DNA of 14,084 nucleotides from JBBRMY01 sp038230595. Its GTDB lineage: Bacteria; Bacteroidota; Ignavibacteria; Tepidaquicellales; Tepidaquicellaceae. Shown here piece by piece: positions 6,226-12,276 of the stretch (positions are counted from its first letter, which is position 1; each line of letters starts with the position of its first letter). The stretch is from the NCBI GenBank assembly GCA_038230595.1, contig JBBRMY010000060.1, positions 1 to 14,084 on the forward strand, in the 5' to 3' direction. Made by a program: the position numbers and the translations under genes. The notes below the pieces were generated by a model that did not search any database, had not been told where the DNA came from, and was given only the letters and a program-made list of their open reading frames with translations.

Positions 6226-8172
6226 ATGCAATTAAACAAAAATAAGCTTCCGTTCCAGTTAATTTCTTTTTTATTCCCGCTTATAATTTACATAATCACT
6301 CTTGCTCCTTCAGTTACTTTTATTGATTCAGGCGAGTTAGCTACAGCATGTACACGGCTGGGGATATGTCATCCGACAGGATATCCTTTTTTTACTATAT
6401 TAGGAAGTATCTTTACTCATTTTCCTTCTTCAAGTCATATTTATAATCTGAATATGATGTGCGCAGTTGTTTCTTCGACAGCAGTTTTTATGTTCTTTAA
6501 TCTGATGGTTTTTCTTTTTTCGAAATTGAGCCTGCTGAACTACGAGAAAAATATTTCAGGAAATGAAATGCTCGTTTATTCCGTTTCTCTTGCTGCAGCA
6601 TTAGTCCTTGCATTTTCAAAAACATTCTGGGATTCAGCTAATGCAATTGAAGTATACTCACTTCATACTTTTTTCGTAATTACTAATATTTATCTTTTCC
6701 TGAAAGCTATCGACCATACAAATCGTGTAGAAACAAATTCAAACGATAAATATGCTTTTGCAAACAGGGAAAAATACTGGATCTTATTTGCTTTTGTTCT
6801 TGGACTGGAATTTGCAAACCATCTTTCGTCAATTTTTCTTTCAGTCGGTTTTCTTTATTTATACTTTGCAATTTGCGGATTTAATAACGTATCATTCAAA
6901 AGAATTCTGCTTTTAATTATTCCATTTGCAATTGGACTCTCAGTTTATTTATATCTGCCCGTCAGAGCTGATAACTTATTCGTAAGCTGGGGACAGCCTG
7001 ATTCACTTAACAATATATACAGGCACGTGTCAGGAAAACAGTTCAGCATTTGGATGTTCACTTCAAGCGAAAATGCATCAAAGCAGTTTACATATTTCAC
7101 AAAAAATTACCCTGTTGAATTCTTTTATTTTCCTGTCCTTATTGCTGTTCTTGGACTTGTAGAAATATTTTCAAAAAGCAGAAAGTTTTTTTATTTCACA
7201 GTATTGCTTTTTGGTTTCTGCGTTCTGTATGCGATCAATTATGATATTTACGACATTGATTCATACTTCCTTCTTGCATTTATAACTACTGCTATCTGGG
7301 TGGGATTTGGATTTCTTTTCATTGCAAAAAAAGTAAATGCATTGCAAAAGCTTCCTGCATCTGTTCTCTTTGTTGCTGTTGCTTTCTTGCCGCTGACTCA
7401 GAATTACGATAAGAATAATGAAAGCAAAAATTATTTTGTAAAAGATTATACTTTTAATATTTTTAATTCTGCTCCTCAGAATTCCATCATTGTTTCTCAT
7501 CAGTGGGACTTCTGGGTTTCCGCTTCATTGTATTTTCAGTATGTAGAAAACATTAGAAAAGATCTAACTGTAATTGATAAAGAGCTTTTAAGGAAAAGCT
7601 GGTATGTAATATATCTCCATAAGCATTATCCTGAAATGTATTCAAGAAGCGAAGCTGAATTCACTGTTTACTATAATGAGCTTTTAAACTTTGAAAAAAA
7701 TTCCGACAGGTATTCCAATCCTAAAACAGAAGCCGATAAACAGGATGTTATGAAGATCCAGAAAGCATTTTCAGATATTCTGACAAGCATTGTTGTAAAA
7801 AATCCTGAAAGGAATTTTTATACTACTTATGAAATTGAGCAGGAGAAACAGGAAAGGTTTGCAAATGATTATGGAAGGATTCCCGAAGGCTTATTATTTA
7901 AATATACGAAGAAGACTGAATACGATAATTTTATAATGCCGGATTATAAATTCGAGATAACTTCAGATCCACAGTATCATACAAGCTTTATTATGAATGC
8001 ATACTATAACGCTTATATTAATAGGGCAAATTACCTTATGAACTTTGCAAAATATGATGAAGCAGATGCACTTCTTAATATTGCAGCTAACGTTGTGCCA
8101 AAAGCACCGGAAGTTCTTCAGTTAAGAAATAAAATTAAACAATTAAGGACAGTTCAATTAGAAAATCAATAA
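6226..8172 (+). CDS. DUF2723 multi-pass membrane protein, putative GT-C glycosyltransferase (TMEM260-like)
   Basis: This 648-residue protein has about 10-11 hydrophobic segments in residues 12-390, then a soluble region to the end. The N-terminus shows the DUF2723 signature: an Asp-Ser-Gly-Glu motif (Asp34, Glu37) in the first extracytoplasmic loop, followed by CHPTGYP (48-54). The acidic pair fits the catalytic site of GT-C fold lipid-linked sugar transferases. The eukaryotic relative TMEM260 is a protein O-mannosyltransferase. Residues from about 600 to 640 (NAYINRANYLMNFAKYDEADALL) look like one or two TPR-type helical hairpins. I infer a role in glycosylating exported proteins or envelope glycans; the donor and acceptor are unknown. 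The start at 6226 lies directly before the first membrane segment and has no Shine-Dalgarno. Its 3' end probably overlaps the next gene by 16 bases, which suggests co-transcription. Confidence 0.85.
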   Translation: MQLNKNKLPFQLISFLFPLIIYIITLAPSVTFIDSGELATACTRLGICHPTGYPFFTILGSIFTHFPSSSHIYNLNMMCAVVSSTAVFMFFNLMVFLFSKLSLLNYEKNISGNEMLVYSVSLAAALVLAFSKTFWDSANAIEVYSLHTFFVITNIYLFLKAIDHTNRVETNSNDKYAFANREKYWILFAFVLGLEFANHLSSIFLSVGFLYLYFAICGFNNVSFKRILLLIIPFAIGLSVYLYLPVRADNLFVSWGQPDSLNNIYRHVSGKQFSIWMFTSSENASKQFTYFTKNYPVEFFYFPVLIAVLGLVEIFSKSRKFFYFTVLLFGFCVLYAINYDIYDIDSYFLLAFITTAIWVGFGFLFIAKKVNALQKLPASVLFVAVAFLPLTQNYDKNNESKNYFVKDYTFNIFNSAPQNSIIVSHQWDFWVSASLYFQYVENIRKDLTVIDKELLRKSWYVIYLHKHYPEMYSRSEAEFTVYYNELLNFEKNSDRYSNPKTEADKQDVMKIQKAFSDILTSIVVKNPERNFYTTYEIEQEKQERFANDYGRIPEGLLFKYTKKTEYDNFIMPDYKFEITSDPQYHTSFIMNAYYNAYINRANYLMNFAKYDEADALLNIAANVVPKAPEVLQLRNKIKQLRTVQLENQ

Positions 8173-9569
8173 ACATATCTGCTTTTGTAATTCTTTTATT
8201 CATTAGTTCTCTGTTTACTAAAATTGATTGCTATTCGTCGAACTTAGATCTAAAGGGAATACAGCCTGCTGATTCAACGGTTTTAATTATCGATAAGATC
8301 ATCATTGCCGGAAACAAAGTTACCGATTCAGATATTATCAAAAGAGAAATGGAGTCCAAGGAAGGGCAGCCTGTAAACCCTGATGTTCTAAAGAAAGATT
8401 CTGAACGAATATATAATCTTGGGTTATTCAATAAAGTAGAATTTGAGCCGCTTCCAAGCGGAGAAAATAAAGTAAGCATTCTCATTACTGTCGAAGAAAG
8501 GTTTTATATCCTTCCTATACCTCAAGGCGGCTTTAAAGATGGAGAGATCAGCAGGTTCTGGGCAGGTCTGAATATTAAATGGCAGAATTTCAGAGGGAGA
8601 AATGAAACTCTTAATCTAAGTTTCGGAGTTTTTTATGAGCCTTTTATTAACTTCGGATATACAATTCCTTCTTTAGGTAAGAATAAGAAATATTTCGCAT
8701 CTTTTAACACAGGCTATTCAAAAAATTATAACAGAAGCTTAAACTCTGTAAGTGATACAACTCACACTCTTTTGAATAATGACAGTAATTATTCCATTTT
8801 TAATTTTAATGTAAGAGGGAAGCTTGGAAAGTATCTGACTAAAGACCTGACTTTTTATATAGAACCGGGCTATCAATCAATAACTACATCAGATTACGTA
8901 CCGGGGAGAACTCTTTCAACTGATGGCAAGGATGAATTTGGGAATGTTGATGTCGGATTAAATTATGACTCAAGAGATTCGCGTGAATACTCATTATTTG
9001 GCTCATTGTACGAACTTAAATATGAAAAGATAGGTTTTGGTAAAATAATAAATTTTAACCGTGTGGATTACGACTTGAGAAGATTTATTCCAGTAAAGCC
9101 TATTTTCAATAATAAGCTTACGATTGCTTTAAGAACTTACGGAGCAGTTGTCTATGGCGGCAATCAGCCGGATTACCAGCATCAGTATATTGGTTATGGA
9201 AATTTTATAAGAGGGTGGAAAGATCTTATATTTGAAGGGGAAAATATTGCCGGCAATAATGCCGAGCTGAGATTCGAAGTGATAAAGCCATTCTTTACAT
9301 CCGGAAAAGATCTGCCTTTGATCAGAGGAATAGGATTTCTGAAAAACTTAAGCTATAAATTCGGATTATATGTAACTGCCTTCTATGACAATGCTGCTGT
9401 CTGGGACAGGAACGAAAATATTTTTAATACTAAATTCCGTTCCGGATTTGGTACGGGATTAAATTTCATTCTTCCTTTTGGATTTGTAGGACGTACCGAT
9501 CTTGGATTTAGAATGGAAGATTCAAAATTAAAGAAGAGTATATATTTATCATTAGGTGCATCCTTCTAA
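8157..9569 (+). CDS. Short Omp85/BamA-TamA family outer-membrane protein with one POTRA domain, probable AUU start
   Basis: The frame stays open upstream of its first ATG (8349) to a stop at 8136-8138. The upstream part encodes what a real protein needs: a signal peptide beginning RKS followed by a hydrophobic run (SAFVILLFISSLF), and the first half of a POTRA domain (LIIDKIIIAGNKVTDSDIIKRE). No ATG, GTG or TTG exists there. The ATT at 8157 sits seven bases after AAGGA (8145-8149) and gives MRKS plus the hydrophobic core, so I choose it: 470 residues. One POTRA domain spans about 44-116, then a 16-strand-type barrel (bacterial surface antigen family) with the loop-6 motif IRGW (351-354; family form VRGY/F) and a terminal GASF. 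It resembles BamA/TamA but is far shorter than BamA with its five POTRA domains. It probably inserts or exports envelope proteins; the client is unknown. CTG 8211 or ATA 8169 are weaker start choices. Confidence 0.82.
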   Translation: MRKSINISAFVILLFISSLFTKIDCYSSNLDLKGIQPADSTVLIIDKIIIAGNKVTDSDIIKREMESKEGQPVNPDVLKKDSERIYNLGLFNKVEFEPLPSGENKVSILITVEERFYILPIPQGGFKDGEISRFWAGLNIKWQNFRGRNETLNLSFGVFYEPFINFGYTIPSLGKNKKYFASFNTGYSKNYNRSLNSVSDTTHTLLNNDSNYSIFNFNVRGKLGKYLTKDLTFYIEPGYQSITTSDYVPGRTLSTDGKDEFGNVDVGLNYDSRDSREYSLFGSLYELKYEKIGFGKIINFNRVDYDLRRFIPVKPIFNNKLTIALRTYGAVVYGGNQPDYQHQYIGYGNFIRGWKDLIFEGENIAGNNAELRFEVIKPFFTSGKDLPLIRGIGFLKNLSYKFGLYVTAFYDNAAVWDRNENIFNTKFRSGFGTGLNFILPFGFVGRTDLGFRMEDSKLKKSIYLSLGASF

Positions 9570-9589
9570 CCTTCATATAAAACTAACCA

Positions 9590-10303
9590 TTGGAATACTA
9601 CATTACAGACAAATCTAATATTAACTTAGATTCAAACTCATTGAAAATAACCGGAGTTGAGTTTAAACATTTATCCCGTGTCCTTAGAAAAAAGATCGGA
9701 GACAAACTCGAAGTTACTGATGGCAATCTTAATGTTTTTCAATGCAAGATAACCAGTATCAATAAAGAGAATATTGAGTGTGAAATAGTAAGTAAAGAGT
9801 ACAATATTAATGAGCCTGAAACGGAACTGACAGTCTATTATGCATTGCTGAAGAATATGGGAAGGTATGAATTTGGTATCGAAAAGCTTATTGAATTAGG
9901 TGTGAAAAGGATTATTCCTCTTATAACTGAAAGAACAATTTTGAAAGAGACGTTATCAAAAAACAAGATCTCAAGATTAAATCATATTATTCTATCTGCA
10001 GTATCACAGTCACAAAGATGTTTCTTACCTGTGATCGACAGAACAGTAATTCTAAAGGATATTATTGCTGAAGACAGCTCAGATAATCTTTTTATGTATG
10101 AGCTGGCGCCTGAAGAAAGTAAGCAAATTTCTATTTCGCATAAAAAAGTTAATATAATAATCGGACCCGAAGGAGGATTTACGGAACACGAAGCAGATTT
10201 CCTGAGTAAGAGTAATTGGAAGCCCTGTTCCCTTGGTAAAAGAAAGTACAGAGCTGAAACAGCGGCAATCATTGCAGCTTCCAATATTCTTAATCACAAT
10301 TAA
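9590..10303 (+). CDS. rsmE: 16S rRNA (uracil-1498-N3)-methyltransferase RsmE
   Basis: RsmE is a cytoplasmic SPOUT-class enzyme that methylates N3 of U1498 in 16S rRNA (E. coli numbering), using S-adenosylmethionine. The 237-residue length is typical. An N-terminal PUA-like RNA-binding domain (about 1-72) contains FKHLSRVLRKKIGD. The C-terminal trefoil-knot domain has EKLIELGVKRIIPLITERT near residue 105, SQSQRC, and the cofactor-binding motifs IIGPEGGFTEHE and LGKRKYRAETAA near the end. The frame begins with TTG at 9590: an in-frame stop lies two codons upstream (9584-9586), and the next ATG falls well inside the PUA/knot junction, so TTG is required. No Shine-Dalgarno is visible. It starts 20 bases after the Omp85 stop and ends 16 bases before the next gene, so it is probably translated from a shared transcript. 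Confidence 0.93.
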   Translation: MEYYITDKSNINLDSNSLKITGVEFKHLSRVLRKKIGDKLEVTDGNLNVFQCKITSINKENIECEIVSKEYNINEPETELTVYYALLKNMGRYEFGIEKLIELGVKRIIPLITERTILKETLSKNKISRLNHIILSAVSQSQRCFLPVIDRTVILKDIIAEDSSDNLFMYELAPEESKQISISHKKVNIIIGPEGGFTEHEADFLSKSNWKPCSLGKRKYRAETAAIIAASNILNHN

Positions 10304-10319
10304 AAAAATAAAATCCATC

Positions 10320-11210
10320 ATGAAAAAATTATTACTCTCACAAATTTTATTTTTATTTATTTTTGTTTCACATTCATTTGCTCAGTTTGATAAGCCTGTT
10401 CTTCAGTTCGGAGTCGGTTTAGCACAGCCATTTGGAGATTTCAAAGGAGATAGTTATACAATTTTGAGCCCATTCCCGCAGAACCCAACGTTTCAGACAA
10501 CGAGGATTGATACAAACTTAATTGCAAATACTTATGCAGCTAAGACAGGTTATTCATTATTTGGCTCGGGGAAAATTAATTTTGATAAGTATAATATCTT
10601 CAGAGCAGTTGCAACTGTTTCCTATAACAGCTTTAATACATTCGAATCCAGTGTAAGCGGGAACCAGGTAAGAGTTTATTATCCAAATTATGTTGCAGTT
10701 CCTATCACATACAATTATACTTTTACTGATCTCGGAGTAGGTTTAGGCTTGGAAATTGCACCTACAGCGTTTACAAATGTAGTGTCGCCATATTTTGGTG
10801 CTAATATTACCTTTAATAATTTTAACGGAACAGTGACAAGAAATACGACTTATAATGATTCCGTATCAGCTTCATTTTCCGGCTTCCGAATAGGCGCAAC
10901 TCTCAATGCAGGGATAGAAGCAAAGTTCAGTAGTCAGTTCGGAGCGGCTATCGGAGTAAAATATGATCTTGGAAATCTCTTATTAAGATCAACTGCAAAT
11001 TCCAGTTATAGTGATGTAATTCAATGGGGTGCTGCTAACGGCAATCTGAATGATGCTCAGGGTTCTTACTATTCAAATATTTCAAATGATCAGTCAGATC
11101 CGAATTATTACAGGTATACTTCAAAGAAAAAAGATATAAACTGGGGCACTGTATATATTGCTCTTAACTATTATATCAATGGTAACAAAAAACCGGTTAA
11201 GAAAAAATAG
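10320..11210 (+). CDS. Secreted outer-membrane beta-barrel protein of unknown role
   Basis: The protein has 296 residues from the ATG at 10320, which begins a clear signal peptide: MKKLLLSQ, a hydrophobic core, and SHSFA with likely cleavage before QFDKP. A longer frame from 10233 would place this signal peptide inside the protein and overlap rsmE, so it is rejected. The mature part is Gly-, Asn-, Tyr- and Phe-rich with alternating strands: LQFGVGLAQPFGDFKG, then long segments such as YNYTFTDLGVGLGLEIAP and GIEAKFSSQFGAAIGVKYDLG, ending VYIALNYYING plus a short basic tail (NKKPVKKK). It looks like an eight-strand-type barrel of the OmpA-barrel or porin-family kind; the basic tail after the last strand differs from the usual terminal Phe. 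The function is unrecognised. It is the last gene of the run, 16 bases after rsmE and just before a hairpin. Confidence 0.8.
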   Translation: MKKLLLSQILFLFIFVSHSFAQFDKPVLQFGVGLAQPFGDFKGDSYTILSPFPQNPTFQTTRIDTNLIANTYAAKTGYSLFGSGKINFDKYNIFRAVATVSYNSFNTFESSVSGNQVRVYYPNYVAVPITYNYTFTDLGVGLGLEIAPTAFTNVVSPYFGANITFNNFNGTVTRNTTYNDSVSASFSGFRIGATLNAGIEAKFSSQFGAAIGVKYDLGNLLLRSTANSSYSDVIQWGAANGNLNDAQGSYYSNISNDQSDPNYYRYTSKKKDINWGTVYIALNYYINGNKKPVKKK

Positions 11211-11217
11211 AAACATT

Positions 11218-11257
11218 AACCTGACAGGTTATCTTTTCATCCTGTCAGGTTGCTTTT
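11218..11257 (+). terminator. Hairpin/terminator after the beta-barrel gene, ACCTGACAGG type
   Basis: AACCTGACAGG (11218-11228) pairs perfectly over 11 bp with CCTGTCAGGTT (11241-11251) around a 12-base loop; GCTTTTAAA follows. It lies seven bases after the stop at 11208-11210 and probably ends the five-gene transcript. The T-run is short. Hairpins with arms of this ACCTGACAGG sequence recur between genes in Bacteroidota genomes as I recall them, so it may also be a copy of a dispersed repeat. Confidence 0.65.
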
Positions 11258-11383
11258 AAACACTCTCATTCCGTAATAACTTCTGTATAACTTCCTTGTA
11301 TTACCTTCTCTATTTCCCATCAAATTATTACTTTTTTTTCTCATAGCAAAACTTTATTCTTATGTTAAACAATTTTCTCATAT

Positions 11384-12151
11384 ATGAATAAAATCTATTT
11401 AATTTTTTCACTTTTACTGTCAGTATTTGTTTTAGCCGGATGTAATAAAAATACTAACCCGGATACAAAAACTACAACTTCAAATACTAATACAACAACG
11501 ACACCAAACAGATCTAAAGACGAGCTTGTAAAAGCCGGTAAAGAACTTTACTATAAAGCTTCTGATAAAAATAATATAGCCTGTGCAGATTGTCATAGTG
11601 ACGGAACAAATGACAGCAAGCCTTTAACAAAAATGTTCTCAAGCATTAAAGGTGCTGCAAAAAGAACTTCAGCTTTTTTAGGTACCATAAAGAAAGAAGA
11701 TATTACAAAGACTGCAACGGGTGGAACAAATTGCTGGGCAAATTTTGAGAAACAGAAGACTCCGCTGACAGGTGATCAGATCTCATCTTTAAACGCATAT
11801 TATGAATCAGTTTCAAAAGGAGATGAGCCAACCGAAATAAAATATACTTCATTTGCTCTTCCGGCTCCCGACAAAGTCAGACTAGCCCCTGAGCAGGATG
11901 CAATTTTGAAAATGACAGGTAATGTACCAAACGGTGAGAAAGTATTTAATAATGCCTGTGTATTCTGCCATGGTGATAAAAGCACTATCAAGGATGTAGA
12001 TAATCTGTTTGATAAGTTTGAAGGGAATGCAAAATCTGTAACATATATGACCCGGATAGGAAAAAAAGCAATGCCGTTTTTCTCAGTTGAAAAATTAAGT
12101 AACCAGGATATTGCAGATGTTTCTGCTTGGATAATTTCTAAGAATAAGTAA
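11384..12151 (+). CDS. Diheme c-type cytochrome lipoprotein
   Basis: This 255-residue protein carries a lipoprotein signal peptide ending in the lipobox LAGC (Cys20), then an Asn/Thr-rich tether at 21-43. It should be lipid-anchored and face the periplasm or the cell surface. Two class I cytochrome c domains follow. The first has CADCH (Cys67, Cys70, His71), the second CVFCH (Cys192, Cys195, His196), each binding one covalent heme. In the second domain Met230 in KKAMPFF is the expected sixth ligand. In the first there is no Met between 85 and 176 and no other His; Cys117 in GTNCWANF is the best candidate, followed by a helix (LTGDQISSLNAYYESVSKG) like that in SoxA/TsdA-type cytochromes. It is therefore either a general electron carrier or a thiosulfate-metabolism-like cytochrome; the sequence alone does not decide. 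It is monocistronic, bounded by the hairpin at 11218 and the terminator at 12220. Confidence 0.9.
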   Translation: MNKIYLIFSLLLSVFVLAGCNKNTNPDTKTTTSNTNTTTTPNRSKDELVKAGKELYYKASDKNNIACADCHSDGTNDSKPLTKMFSSIKGAAKRTSAFLGTIKKEDITKTATGGTNCWANFEKQKTPLTGDQISSLNAYYESVSKGDEPTEIKYTSFALPAPDKVRLAPEQDAILKMTGNVPNGEKVFNNACVFCHGDKSTIKDVDNLFDKFEGNAKSVTYMTRIGKKAMPFFSVEKLSNQDIADVSAWIISKNK

Positions 12152-12173
12152 CATAAAAAATTAATAAATGTCT

Positions 12174-12196
12174 TCCCCGAATGTTTTTGTCGGGGA
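12174..12196 (+). other. Short hairpin after the cytochrome gene
   Basis: TCCCCGA (12174-12180) pairs with TCGGGGA (12190-12196) around a nine-base, T-rich loop. No T-run follows. It lies between the cytochrome stop and the stronger bidirectional terminator and may stabilise the 3' end of the mRNA. Confidence 0.4.
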
Positions 12197-12219
12197 TCCC
12201 ATCAATGATAGATTTAAAT

Positions 12220-12251
12220 AAAAAAAGCCGCTTCTTCAAGCGGCTTTTTTT
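12220..12251. terminator. Bidirectional intrinsic terminator between the cytochrome gene and nuoL
   Basis: Seven A, then GCCGCTT (12227-12233), loop CTTC, AAGCGGC (12238-12244), then seven T. The 14-bp symmetrical structure gives a GC-rich stem followed by a T-run on both strands. It therefore fits both convergent genes: the cytochrome gene ending at 12151 (+) and nuoL ending at 12277 (-). Confidence 0.93.
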
Positions 12252-12276
12252 ATATGCTAATACAATTTTAAAACCA

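Noticed and set aside
9982..10284. Minus-strand reading frame of 100 codons inside rsmE
   Set aside because: It is opposite the conserved SAM-binding knot of RsmE and has no features of its own.
10233..10319. Upstream extension of the beta-barrel gene overlapping the end of rsmE
   Set aside because: It would bury the clear signal peptide that starts with MKK at 10320, and the extra residues are encoded by DNA already used by the conserved RsmE C-terminus.
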